DNA from: Aphidius gifuensis
Lineage: Eukaryota; Arthropoda; Insecta; Hymenoptera; Braconidae
Direction: 5' to 3'
Assembly (NCBI RefSeq): GCF_014905175.1
Contig: NC_057788.1
Coordinates: 10,981,446-11,045,445 of the forward strand
Length of the DNA stretch: 64,000 nt
Part shown: one piece after another, positions 1 to 12,275 of the stretch
Numbering within the stretch: position 1 is the first letter of the stretch
Layout of the letters: the number at the start of each line of letters is the position of its first letter
Translations under genes and position numbers: made by a program
Notes under the pieces: model-generated
The model's database searches: none
Told to the model about the DNA's origin: nothing
What the model saw: only the letters and a program-made list of their open reading frames with translations

Positions 1-655
1 AGTGTAATTTAATAACTTCAACGATGATCATTCAAAGGATCATTAATGAAATTTCTATAAATTAACAAACTATATTAGTTTATTGTATTTGGTTATACAT
101 GTAAATCTAAATTAAATCTTGGTTCTAAGGCCTACCAAAACGCAATTTTATTTTGGTATTTTTGATTATCGAATGAATATATTATTTCAGCAAATCATAA
201 ACTATGATTTAATTTTGAGTAATAATTAATGATGAAATTAGTGCATGAATAAAATTCTATTTGAAATACTCACCAATATATTCGATGGCAAAAAAACCAA
301 CTTACCGTATTCAGATAAAATAAATGTCTTTATAAAATATATTTATCTCCGTCAAACGTTCGTGGCAGTTTATTTCTAACATGTCAAATCGAGGTCCAAA
401 ATACTTGATTGGCAAACTATTTAAAATTGGATTCAAGCCTATTGAAAAGTTTTGGAGTATTCTTTGAGTAAGTTCAGGAAATAGTTATTATAGTTTAATT
501 AGTTATATAAATTGAATAAAATGAGCTGTAGTATTTATTGGCAATATAGAAAAGAAAAATTAAAAAATTATTTCATTTAATAGTATGTGTCCGTCTACGG
601 TGCACCAACCAACCAATTAAATAGCTTTTCTAGTAGGACTAGTTGCATTAGCTCA

Positions 656-803
656 CCCAGCTTCACAGTCTTAAAATCGGCCATGCATATATACAGTTTT
701 ATGTATTTAATTTCAGTCCTATATAATTGCTATAAATTATATTTCAAAAATATTTTTAAAGTAAACAAATAGATATAATTATTTCAAGTTATTTTGATGC
801 ATG
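656..803 (+). repeat. Dispersed repeat, copy 1 (partner at 18476-18623)
   Basis: About 148 bp starting CCCAGCTTCACAGTC is repeated in the same orientation at 18476-18623 with scattered substitutions and a few small indels. No coding potential is conserved. Both copies lie upstream of a hAT transposase-like gene copy, so they may be part of a larger old duplication or an unrelated interspersed repeat. Confidence 0.75.
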
Positions 804-1231
804 TTTTAATTCCCGATTTCTCTCATATTTACCCATGCGGAGAACTAAGGAGAGAATTTTTATGAGCGTGAAAAATTACTCCGAACTTTTTCCTTTCTTT
901 CTCCAAAAAAGACTAACGTGGCAAAATGTAGAGTAATCACGGAGAAATTCGGAGTAATCGCACAATTTTTTTTTTTAATCCACCACTTTTATTCACGTAT
1001 AAAAATAAGCTATCAAAAGCTTCAAAAGCACGCTCGAACTGTATTGTGCGAGTCTTGGCGTTTTTCAATGACTGTTCCCAATTACTTTGATGGTCAGCTG
1101 TTACCTTGAATATGTTTAATATAGCATCTACTACGTCCTTTATTCAAAAGAATCCCTGAAGACAACCCAAATAATGGCTTCTAATAATATCTTTAAATAA
1201 AGTTGGATTGACTGGTAGGCCCAACAGAATT

Positions 1232-1344
1232 GATCTTGTTTTACCGGTAAAGCCTATATGTTTTCTATATGAAAAAAAAAAAATCATTATTATTGTAATT
1301 TTTTCGTATATCGAAAAGATACGGACTTTACTGGTAAAACAAGA
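1232..1344. repeat. Short inverted repeat (hairpin), MITE-like
   Basis: Two arms of about 40 bp, at 1232-1271 and 1304-1344, are imperfect reverse complements. The left arm contains CTTGTTTTACCGGTAAAG and the right arm the complement of CTTGTTTTACCAGTAAAG. The spacer is A-rich. No target duplication was established. Confidence 0.6.
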
Positions 1345-2765
1345 CTACTTTTGTTGGCTCTTAAACGCACTTAAGAAACAATTGCTTGTCTCGCTTTTCT
1401 TTGATCAAGGCACTTTTCATTCTGCAGGTTGACCTCATCCATTAACTGCTAGAGGTCTTTCTCTTGTCACGATTATTTATCACAGGCTCTATATTTTGAG
1501 ATATTTTTTTTTTTTTTAGTACATAGTAAGAATAGGCGATAATAGAAATATAATCGATTATTTTCTAAAATCATCAGATAGCTAATCAATTAATCGGGCA
1601 AAAAAAACATCAGATAATCGATTATCCGATTATTTTTTGTTTTATAATTTATATGTTAAAATTATAGTGATGTGAAACGACATCAGCGGACAGTGACAGT
1701 CAAAAAACCTTTATGTCACTACATCATTGACCGATTAAAAATTGATGACAGAAAATGACGAAAAATATATATTTTTAAAAGCGATTGTTTTACCGACTCA
1801 TAATTTTTTGTCCATGATTTTGGTAACGAAAGCCTTATTAATATCATATTTGAAGATATATATATATACTTTATTATATATTTATACGCATTGAAAAGAT
1901 ATGTTATTTCGAATAGCTTGAGTCCAAAAAAATAACCAAAATATAATTTTTAAAATAAATATTTTTCGTATCGGAAGAGTATAATAATATTTAAATGGCT
2001 TAACGTATCGACGAGTCAGTAATATGAATTAATAATACTAAAAGGAATAATTTTAATTTTATTGAATAATTGTCCTATTAAAACGCTTGAATCCAAAAAT
2101 TACTGTAATGTTTAAAAAAAAGTAAATTAAAAAAAAACTTCTATGATGTCCTTGATCCTGGATATCAAAATTATATATAAAATAGTTCAAAAAAATAATT
2201 GTAATGTTTCAATATTTTTTTTAATAAAAATAAGCTCAAAATCCAATGTTATTATAGGAAGTCAATATGACCGTGAATATCACTGACCATCATTTTTCAA
2301 AGAAAAAATTGTTAGTAAAATAGAGATGGTCAGTGATGACAAAGGAAAAAACCATCATAAACATGAAAACATCTCTAATTATAATTTAAAATGCAACAAA
2401 ATAAAAACGCTATTAGTAAGGAATAAACAGGAATAAAAAAATCAATAAAAAAATTTAAAAAAAAAAATTATATTTAAGAAAAAAATCTTATTGGTTTCAG
2501 TTTTATCACTCTCGTTGGTTTCTTTTTTTTTTTTTTTTTCACTGGAAAAAATTTTTTTTTTACAAATGTTAGCTTTATAAAATAAATATTATAAAAAGGA
2601 ACAACTGGTAACTTATTTTTTTTTTGTATTTTAGTTTTATTCATTACTCAAAAAAAAATTGGAAATATGTAGAATGTCAAAAGCACAGATATTTTATTAT
2701 TTAATTTATTTGTTACTTAAACAATTTTGTAAATTTTTGTTATTAATATTTTTTTTTTTCATCAA

Positions 2766-5700
2766 CTAAATATCGTACCAAGAATGAAGACACAATGTCA
2801 TTCTTGCTGATTCATCATTCATTGAACCACTTGACTCTGCCATAATTGAACCAGAAAGAGAAAAAAGTCTTTCTGATGGAACTGTTGTAGCCATAATAGA
2901 GAACAAATCTCTTGCCATACGTCCTAGTGTTGGAAAAGTTTCTTGGTGATTTTTCCACCACTCTAATATGTCTTGGTTCTTTTCAGCTCTCTTTATCGCT
3001 AAATATTCGTCCAATTCGTCTTGATAATTTTTATGCATCGGTGTATCTTCGAAAATTGACGTAATGTCAATTTTATCTTCATTTTTATTGTCGATTTCTT
3101 GTGAATCCATTTCATGTACTTCAGTTTCAACAGAATCAGCGTATTTTTTATACATGATTTTAAAGTTTTCAATGCAATTTTTTTTCAAATTAGTACCCCA
3201 TGTAGTGGAAGAAAAAATCTTCACTTTGTGACGTGGATCAAGAACCAACACAGCACAATAAACCCAGTTCGTCAGATTATAATGTTTCATCATTGTATCA
3301 CGAGCTGCCTGGAAGCCGAGTATTAAAGTTTCATCAACGTTAGACCGATATATTTTTTTGTCCAACTCGTTCACAATTGTGTCAATTTTATCAAATAACA
3401 TGTTGATAGCAATGATGGCCAATGGCAGAGTGACATATGTTTTGCCTCCTAATGTTTTTGATATATGTTTAAAGTGTCTTAAAAATTCATAAATATGATT
3501 TAATATGTCCCACTCATTTTCACTCAATGTGAACTTTTGCCATAAACTAATGTCTACACTCCACAACAAGTTCAACCCTTTTTTTAATTTTAAACTATAT
3601 TCAATCATATCGTATGTTGAATTCCATTTTGTAGACATATCTAGTACTGGCTTGATATATTCGATGTTAACAAGTGTACAACTAATGTTAAGTGCATTTT
3701 GTAAAATCTCAGACCGTTCAATTTTACCCAAAGTCTTCCTCAACTTATAAATGGCTTTTGATGGATTTAATTTGGCAAAAAAATTATTATCTAGGTTGTC
3801 TGAATGATCTGTTGCTCTAATTTTAAATACAGAATCATCGTCACTTGAATACTCATCGTCATTTTCATCACTAGACATGGTTGATGCATCATCACTATCA
3901 TTAATAACATGATCATTATCATCATCATCATCATCATCACCATCATCATTACCACCATCATTTTCTACATGCATAGCTTTGAGCAGGTCTTGCACACCAA
4001 GATTTAACACGTAAGATACGCAACAAAAACGTTGATTTTCCTTATCAAAATGAAAACCAGAATTTTCCATCAAAGTCACTAATTCATTCATGAATTTAAT
4101 ATTCGCTGATGCATTATTAAAAGTTATTCCCTCTACTTTGTCTTGGAGTTTATATTCTTTTAAACAATTGAAAAATAATTGTGCCATGTCAATACCATTA
4201 TCTTTTTCTTTAGAAGAAAGAAAATCTAAAGCGAAAGAATTTATTTTCCAGTTATCATCAATAAAATGACAAGTTATACCATAGTAAAACTTTCCTTTTG
4301 AATTAGCCGAACCATTTATTGTAAACGAAAACTTTGATTCATTATTTTGTATAATTGTTTTAATCCTTTCTTGTTGGTTTTTAAATTCAGAAAAAAACAT
4401 TGCTTGAATTTTTTTTCTAGAAGGTAGTTCCATGTTTGGATTTAAAAACTGGATAAACGTCCGCGTAATGTCATCATCAAAAAAATCAAATGGCAATTTT
4501 TTTTTAGCCAGCAATTTAATGAGAAGAAGGTCCTGCTTTGATATTCTTTCCTGTAGAAAATAAAAAATTACATAATATTAGATAATTTATTTTTTACTTT
4601 TTTTTATTTGTTTATAATGTACATACATGGAGAGAAATATCCAACAAAAATTGTTAAAAAAATACTTAAAAATTGTTGATGTAAGTCCAATAAAATATGA
4701 TGTGGTTATTATCAAAATTTGTTTTACCGACCCACAATTTTTAAATATTAAAACAAAAAAAAAAACAAAAAATATTAAAGTGAAAATAGAAATTATTAAA
4801 TTTAAAAGTAATAAAGACTAATAATAATAAAATGTTTACAAAATTTGAATAAATAAATATAAAAAATTAAAAAATAAAAAAAAATAATAAATGAAAATAA
4901 AATTATTAAATTAGAAAATAAAATTTGTAATACGGACTAATAATTGTAGTTAATAAAAATTGTACTAATGTTTTAACAAAAATTATGAATCTACAAATTC
5001 AATTAATTGAACATTTAACTTATTAATAAAAACAAATAAAATTTAAATTTGCATCTTGGTACTAAATTGTTGTACCAGAACCACAATTTTTGTTGAACAT
5101 TTCTCTCCGTGTACAAGAATAACAAACAATGATTTAAAACTTGTATTGTTACTAGCTTCTTATTTTTTTACAATTTTATTTTGGTTTAACCATTGCATTG
5201 TAGTAATAAACAAAAATATTAAAATAAAAAAAAATAACAATCAATTTAATTAATACGCGCGCCTGTATCCATAATTTCTAAAATGTTCATTGTTTATTAT
5301 TGTTATAAAAAAATGCATCAGTAGAAAACCACAAAAAAAATATATTTTACTTCTTCAAAATGTTCTTTTTTCAATGGATATTTCAGAAATACTGTGCAAC
5401 AAATATTTATTGTAGAAAAATATATTGAAAATGAAAAGACCAGTCGAAAATTATGAAGTTAAAATTTTTTAAAAGTTGAAACAATTTTTTTTACAATAAA
5501 TATTTGTTAAAAAGTATTTCTGAAAAATCCATTAAATAAAGGACATTTTGAAGAAGTTGAATATATTTTTTTGTGGATTTCTACTGGTGCATTTTTTTAT
5601 AACAATAACAATAATAAACATCTGAGGTGTCGCGCGGTCTGTCAAGAGATCGCATGTGTTACCGATTTAATCTTTCGAAGATCACTCTTTGTTTATTTGA

Positions 5701-6473
5701 TTTATTCCGTTAGCAGCAAAAAAACAAACTATGTCTCACTCACTCTTTTTTTGTTGTTTTTTTGTTGCTAACTAAAAAAAATAATAGAAAAAGGCAAACA
5801 GAAAGAAATTCATATGAGAGTAAGTAAGAGAAAAACAATGACCAATCAAATGTCCGGAAGACCGTGATGATGTTTGTCCTTTTTATATAAGGATAATTTT
5901 ATAGTGACTTTTAATAATTTTTAAAATAAATTTTTATTATTTTTAATAATATGTTTTTGTTTTAGTGATATTTCTTTTATTTTAATTTCAAATTTTTTAG
6001 TAATCTTTAATTAATATAAAATAAAATAAAAAATTCATATAAAAAAACCAGTAAAATATTACACTCGACTATTCATATTAAATTATCGTCCTGATCTACT
6101 TTATTCACATATACACGAAAAATGAAAAAATTATTACCTGTGTTTGAAAAAGTGTTCTTTGACCAGGTTCTAATACATTTTGTTTTTTTATCCCATTTAA
6201 TTCTTTTTGCCAAATCATAGGATGTGCTGATTGCAAATGTTTTATAATGCATGATGTATTTCCTTCTTTGCGTGAAACGAATTTATCAATTTTTGATTGT
6301 TTACATACAAGACATTGAGCCTCTTTTTTATTATCACGCACAACAAAATCAAAAAACTTAGAATATTTAGATTTTTTTTTGCTTTTTTCACTCTCAATAC
6401 TTGGTGTCTCACTCTTAGTTGGATTACTTTCATCCAAACGTCTTTTTTTTGTCAGTTCACTATTATCAGACAT
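2766..6473 (-). CDS. BED zinc-finger hAT transposase-like protein, copy 1
   Basis: Two exons close in frame: 6473-6138 (112 codons) and 4550-2766 (594 codons plus stop), a predicted 706 aa. The donor reads CAG|GTAATA and the acceptor CTACAG|GAAAGA, phase 0. Exon 1 carries a BED-type zinc finger (CLVCK ... HLQSAH) after a lysine-rich, nuclear-signal-like stretch. Exon 2 carries the RNase-H-like hAT core and the C-terminal dimerisation region (EWWKNH, then VPSERLFSLSG). An acidic Asp-rich insert lies near residues 310-350 of the full protein. The motif where active hAT enzymes have TDNAS reads TFNNAS, so one catalytic Asp looks replaced. The frame is fully open, so the gene is young or maintained (domesticated). 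The 1.6 kb intron holds two foldback repeats. No complete element ends were found on both sides; a candidate terminus lies at 6961-6972. Confidence 0.85.
4616..5114. mobile_element. Inverted-repeat MITE in the intron of the hAT gene copy 1
   Basis: The ends are reverse complements: GGAGAGAAATATCCAACAAA on the left and, read inward from the right, GGAGAGAAATGTTCAACAAA. The arms also share ACCACAATTTTTG/CAAAAATTGT words further in. The interior is A+T-rich and non-coding. The size, hairpin ends and intronic position fit a MITE. No target duplication could be called because the flanks are low complexity. Confidence 0.6.
5258..5638. mobile_element. Large foldback palindrome, about 380 bp
   Basis: The two halves are reverse complements along most of their length. 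Left-half landmarks are GCGCGCCTG, a GTTATAAAAAAATGCA stretch, TAGAAAACCACAAAA and CTTCTTCAAAATGTTC. The right half carries their complements in reverse order and ends GTGTCGCGCG. The terminal GCGCG words are very GC-rich for this region. It has no coding potential. A single-stranded copy would form a near-complete hairpin, as in foldback MITEs. Confidence 0.7.
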
Positions 6474-6960
6474 TATTGTAAAATTGAAATTTAGAATTTT
6501 ATAACACAAAGCAATTTATTAAGAGAAAAAAAATTGGTTTAAACGTGTCAACCACTAGCTGGTTTGTGATATAATAAAACAAAATCGTAACTAGTTGTGG
6601 GCATATGACACTCACAACGTTGCCGCACTCTCCTACGCTTAAAAAGTAATAAAAAATTTAAAGAAAACAAAATCGTGTTTTATTTTGTTTTAAAATTCGA
6701 GGAACCATAGCTTGATAATATATTTTTATCGAGAGCAACGGCTTTATATTTCAAGTAATCTTGAAAATGTTAATACAAATTATAATATATTTTTTCGTTT
6801 CTTTCTTTATCATACAAATATTGAACTTCAAAGACATATGACTAATACAAACATAAATATTTTTATGATCCATAAAATTTGAAAAAAAAATTCAACCGAA
6901 GCCACCGAAACTTTCGGTCTGAAAAATGAAAATTCAAGTTTTATATCAGTTTCGGTATCG

Positions 6961-6972
6961 TGCCCAGCCCTA
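6961..6972 (-). repeat. Candidate hAT terminal repeat (TAGGGCTGGGCA)
   Basis: Read on the minus strand this is TAGGGCTGGGCA followed by CGATACCGAAACTG, with CGAAA/TTTCG words repeated at 6904-6955. The form (TAGGG-type end with subterminal repeats) matches the hAT terminus that is proven by target duplication at 50535. It sits on the 5' side of the hAT gene copy 1 and may be that element's end. I could not find the opposite end. Confidence 0.45.
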
Positions 6973-7463
6973 CCCAGTCGGGAAAACAACAATCTTGTTC
7001 AATTGAATTTCTCCTTACTTTCCCCGTTGTAAGAAATTAATTTAATCAAGTTATATTTTTTAATAAGTATTATTTATCAATTATAATGAATCGGTTGACA
7101 CAATTAAATCAACCCGGCGGTTCAGATTTTGTTTATGTTTGTTTTCCTAGAAAAAGCTATTACCCTTGGTGCTGTATTGTGTCATGAAAAACACATGATG
7201 CATTTGTAATATTACTCCGCATAGTCGGTCACCTCCGTACCAGTATCGGCTTCTAATCTTATTTTAAATATTTCTTACATCGTTATCCTTTAAAATGCAC
7301 CCAGTCAAAAAAAAAAAAAACGCATCCCACTATAGCTATGTGGTGCATCACCTAGTGCAACGTCGGAGAAATATTTTCACCAAAATTATTAGTGACGCTA
7401 AAAATACAGAGATAAATAAAATTAAAAAATTTTAAATGCAATTTTAAAAACGAAATCAACTAA

Positions 7464-7980
7464 GAGTCTCTAACTTTTATGTTTATCACCTATTAGCGTT
7501 TTATTATCATTTTCGTGTTGAATCCTACTTTGATAATACTATACAGGCAATCGCTGTTAATTATTATCAAACTCATTTCTATTTAAAGTATTAAACATTA
7601 AAATTATAAAATAATAATGCTAATATTATATTTTCATGATGATATATTAAATTTCAGTTTGAAAAATAGAGCGATGTACAGAGCTGACTGATGCTGATAT
7701 GAGATACTTACTGACACGTAAATCTCGTACATGTGTAGCTCCCCTGAATAAATGATTGTCGCTGATAACTTGTCCTACACTCCTACGCTAAAAACAAATC
7801 TAAAATATCTTCAAAATATGTTTTAAATATTGAAGTTCAACCTCATATTTGAATTATGAAGACTAGAGTCTTTTAGTCTTCAGGATTTAAATAAAGTTAA
7901 GAAACAGTGTACAATACACGACTATAAATAGCCACATAAAATATATTTTGTATCAAACTCTAGCTTCTCCTGATCCACTC
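7464..7980 (+). repeat. Dispersed repeat, copy 1 (partner at 24164-24652)
   Basis: About 500 bp beginning GAGTCTCTAACTTTTATG is repeated in the same orientation at 24164-24652 with substitutions and small indels. Both copies contain the same order of landmarks, including GATAATGCTAAT-like AT stretches, CTTACTGACACGTAAAT and GCTGATAACTTGTCCTAC. No conserved open frame is present. Probably a non-autonomous interspersed element of unknown class. Confidence 0.75.
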
Positions 7981-8399
7981 ATTGAAGTCCTCAGATTCAT
8001 AGTTTCACAAAAATTCGATTTAGAAATATTTGTTTTATGTACATGACTTGAAGCAGGAAGCGTCGTATTACGTGTACAAGTTATAGCAAATATAAAATTG
8101 CAGAAAAAGTCAAAATTGATTTAAAAATTTTTTAGGATAGTTTTACTGCACGGAGAAAAAAAAAGAAGTAAAATTTATTATAAATAATAAAAATGGTTTT
8201 TTCTTTTTTTTCGAAAATTTTCAGCACCGAATAAAAATTAGGGGTGGTGGGCTGAAAAGGAAAAAAAAAATAGTTAAAAATTTTTAAAAGGTTTCATTTT
8301 TCAGGGTTTAATTATGATCGAGTTAAAGGAACTTGTTCCACATGCGTTTCTCGAGCAAGAGAGATATGATGAATTAATAAGAGTGTACTCTCAATGGTC

Positions 8400-8472
8400 G
8401 GGGATGTAGCTCAGATGGTAGAGCGCTCGCTTAGCATGTGAGAGGTACCGGGATCAATGCCCGGCATCTCCA
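8400..8472 (+). tRNA. tRNA-Ala (anticodon AGC)
   Basis: A 73-nt cloverleaf without intron. The acceptor GGGGATG pairs with CATCTCC (one G-U), the D stem GCTC/GAGC, the anticodon stem CTCGC/GTGAG around loop TTAGCAT with AGC at 8433-8435, and the T stem CCGGG/CCCGG around ATCAATG. The ATC loop start is normal for eukaryotic cytosolic tRNA-Ala. Internal A and B boxes (TAGCTCAGATGG and GGGATCAATGCCC) are present, and a long T run begins at 8480 as a Pol III terminator. It looks functional. Isodecoders with G in place of A in the T loop are common, so the A may be a local variant. Confidence 0.97.
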
Positions 8473-8479
8473 ACTTATT

Positions 8480-8491
8480 TTTTTTTTTTTT
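8480..8491 (+). terminator. Pol III T-run terminator of tRNA-Ala
   Basis: An uninterrupted run of T begins a few bases after the discriminator A of the tRNA, the usual RNA polymerase III stop signal. Confidence 0.8.
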
Positions 8492-11400
8492 CTTCGAAAG
8501 TCATCGCGACGGGAAATGAGGCCATAATACTTATTGAATTATCATTTTATAAATTGAAAATAATAAAAATAAAATGTGACAATTATTGCAACAATGAAAA
8601 AAAAAAAATATAATAATAAAAAATTATTTTTATTTTGTATTATTATTTTTATTATTATTGTAAAATGATTTCACAAGGTGGTCTTGAAGACCTTGTACAT
8701 AGCTATATATTTTATTTTGTATGATGTACCATTCTCCATTGAACCTCCTCAATATTAATGAAAAAAACCATACTTTTACGTTGCTCCAAAAAATAATAAT
8801 AAAAAAAAAAAATATTGTGTAACAATATATTTATTTTTTAAATAAATAAAATACAGACATTAATGTATTTTTTTTTTTTTTAAACTTTAATAAGAAAAAT
8901 TGATAATTACGGGATAATTTATTACCACGTGTCTCATTAATATAATAAATTGATTTTAAAATTTTTAATGAAGTCAATATTTATAAATTTATTTAAATTA
9001 TAAATAACTTTAAATTAATTTTTTTTTAGAAGAATTAAATTGTTAAGGTCGAAAGTAACGATAATTTCCCGTTGTTTAATTTTTGATTTTTTGGGCTTAA
9101 ATTAAAGCCTGAATAATTATCTATTTTGATGAATTATTTCAGAATTTTATTGCTTGGTTTTTTTGAGATAATTGATGTCAAAGTTGACAACTTTAACACA
9201 CTAGGATAGGGATGGAACACACATTTATGCTTGTAGTTAAAAAAATTGTTGTTTAATATTGCTTTTTTTTTTATCACTTTGTAGTACTTTTTAATACGGA
9301 TTTTTTAAGCCCTCATAGATCATTTTCCACCTACGATTTTAAGAGATATTCAACTTTTAATTATTAAATTTTCTATCATTAGCGGTCATTCTCTCTCTTT
9401 TATTCGTCGTGCTGTCTCATGTTTCTTGGCTATGGTAGTATGTGTGTGCCTATCCAGATGGAATACAGATACACATACTATCAAGAACCTGTCAGTATAG
9501 TGAATATATTTTGGACAGAGGGGCACTGAAAATATTTTTTATATGCATATGTAGATGCGCACCCTCTCGGGCCCAAACTTTGTTCGACGATGGGATTTAC
9601 TTTCGACCTTAATTAAAAGAAAAAAATTTTTAAATGAATTAAATTATATAAAAAAGAAAATTTTTAGTAACGAATTCGTTCTATTGAAAATTGAAAATTT
9701 TCAAAACTCTGGCGAAAGCCCGTGTGGTTTATCTCGATTATTCCAGATTCATTACGGTTTAATTTTTTTTCGTTCAATTTACTTTTTTTTTAACTAAACA
9801 AATTTTTTTTTTCAAATCATTTTGTTTAATACTTTTATTTATAAGAAATTTTTTCCGGGGCAAATTTTTTTTTCTTTTAATAACGTGGTAATTTAAATAA
9901 CTATACGCGCATCCCTTTTTTGTCAAAAAACAGTGTTAAAATTCAAATTATTAGTTGTTTATACTTTCAATAACTTTTGAACAAATATATTATATTATAA
10001 ATATATTATATGTTTATAAACATAAAAAAAATTTGTAAAAATTCCTGATTAAATTTCTGAGAGCCACACTCTCTTCTAAAAAATCGTTAAAAGCAATCCT
10101 TCATGTCTATTTTTTTATTAGATTAACATACCAGACACTACTTATTATTATAAACAATTGTTGATAACTAATTAACGCGAGCTCGGAGCGTTTTTTATCA
10201 AGACAGTGTGGCTCTCGGTATTTAAAAGGCCAACAATTTGAGACCAAATGGATATAAATTTTGTTTTTTTGTTAATTAACAAATTTCTAACAATAGCAAA
10301 AAAAAACTACCTCTTAATTATATAGATTTTGCAATTTTAAATGTCTAGGCAAAAAATCGCATTCACCCGAGTGGAAATTGAGATCAAGTCTTGATCAAGA
10401 CTTGATCAGGCAACATTGATTTCAAATCCATTCTTGATCAAGATTTGATCAAGTATTCCGATCAAAACTTGATCAAGTATCTTGATCAAATCTTGATCAC
10501 GTTTAGCGTTACGTTCTTGATCAAGATATTTCATCAAAGCTTGATCGAAAAAATGAAAAAAAAAAATTATTTACAAATTATTAATTTTTTTATTATTGTA
10601 TTATGAAGTGTGATGTCATAGAGAAGAGTTAGATAATTATCGAGCGCGGAAGTTTTTTTTTTCTAATACACGGTAACCGGGGTAAACCGACGAAGTATAG
10701 ATTGACGTAGTAACGGGTAAAATTGAAATTATCGACCAGAAGAAATAATACCGTGTGATTTTTTGAAGCTTATATATTTAGACCGATCTTGAGACATTAT
10801 TAGGGCTGAATTTTTGCGTTTTTTAATTAGTAAAAAACTTTTATTAATTATTAAAAAAAATCGTTATAATGACGTAATATATAATAAATTAAAAAGTTAA
10901 TGTTTCTTGATCTATCTTGATCAAATATTTAACAAAGAATAATTAACAAGTTGAATATTTATTGATCAATTCGTTATCAAATTTTTGATCAAGATTTTAT
11001 TATCACGGACGTGTTAAGATTTTCTTGATCCTATCTTAAATCAAATACGACCTTAAATCAGAAGAGTTAAAGTTTTCTTGATCAAGTTTGGATCAAGACA
11101 GCCGTATCAAAACGTGTTAAAGTTTTCTTGATACTCTCTTGATCAAAGAAACCTTAAAAAAGAAAGTTAAAAATTTCTTGATTAAATTTGGATCAAGACA
11201 GCCGTATCAAAAACGTTAAAGCAATCTTGATGTCTATTGATCAAGACGGCCTTAGTCAGACAAATTAGTTAAAGTTTTTTGATAACTTTGGATCAAGACG
11301 GCCTTATCAGAACAGTGTTAAAGTTTTCTTGATCTATCTTGAGCCGGTTATCTTTAATTAAGCATTTTGATCAAATTTGATAAAACGATCAGGTTTCTGA

Positions 11401-12275
11401 GTTAAAAACAACCTTGATCAAGTATTGATTAGATGAGGCTAAATTTAAATGAACAAATTTCGCTCCACGATTTGTTTTTAGTTTTCTTAATATTTTGATT
11501 TTAAAATTTTTGCAAAAACATTTTTTGTTGATAACTAATTTATTAACAATGAGAATATTTTTTTTTCTATTCTCGGTTGTAGTATTTCTTCTAGGCTTTA
11601 ATTTGGTTCTAATACAAACATCCTATCTATATTATTTTAGAAGATATGAACATTTTTCTAAATTTATATAGTGAAAACAATACTAGTAGGCTTCCACCTA
11701 CGTAAAAAATTAAAAAAAGCTTAACCATATAATTCATAAAATTTACATTTTTTTTTTCTGTAGTTTTTTTCATGAGTTGTTTTTTGAATATAGGAATCAT
11801 GATTTTAGGAAAATTCTACCCAGAAATATTTTATTATGAACATGAGTAACTTTGAAATGAAATATTTAATTGCATCACAGAAATAAAAGAATTGAAAATA
11901 AAGTGATCGAGACTTTGACGAATGAAGTATCATGGGTAAATTGTGAGAAGGGTTTTTTGAAAGACACAAGAAAACATAATTATAATTTGTTTTTTTTGTA
12001 ACTGAATGATTAAGTGATCAAAAACACTCAGCCATTAAATACTGAATAGTAAAATAAAAAATATTCAAACTAAACATCCACAAAAATGTCATAAAAAAAT
12101 GAATTAATTCAAACAGTGGTTGCAGCATCTTTTTTAGAAATTGTCTTTTATTCGTGTGAACGGAGTGTTGTTATTTTTTTTAAATTATTACTAAATAACA
12201 ATAATATGGTAACTTTAATCTGTATCTTTTGATTTTTTTCTTCTTTCTTTTGACACTGATGACGTTGAATATTCT
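8492..12275. other. AT-rich intergenic sequence with no recognisable gene
   Basis: The stretch consists mainly of A/T runs and AT microsatellites. Short open frames such as the one at 9555-9797 show no domain or codon bias. The only structured part is the TTGATCAAG-rich block annotated separately at 10378-11430. Confidence 0.55.
10378..11430. repeat. Interspersed palindrome block, motif CTTGATCAAG
   Basis: Over about 1 kb the palindrome (T)TGATCAAG and its variants recur some 30 times on both strands, separated by irregular AT-rich spacers and by GTTAAAGTTTTCTTGATC-like phrases. Density is highest at the left end (10380-10560) and again at 11050-11420. The left boundary reads CCCGAGTGGAAAT, close to the CCCTGGTGGAAAT end of the foldback family described elsewhere. 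It may therefore be an old member with a different core. No open frame is present. Confidence 0.65.

Larger units (their letters stand above)
1..2407. other. AT-rich intergenic sequence, no gene seen
   Basis: I see no convincing coding exon here. The short open frames lack domain signatures and lie in low-complexity sequence. Positions 826-945 hold a degraded relic with the CGGAG/CTCCG words of the foldback family described below. Positions 1537-1640 hold a TAGGCGATAATAG start followed by repeated ATCGATTAT words, resembling a decayed hAT terminus. Confidence 0.6.

Noticed and set aside
9555..9797. 80-codon open frame
   Set aside because: AT-rich, no start context, no domain or signal peptide with a plausible mature part, and no splice partners.
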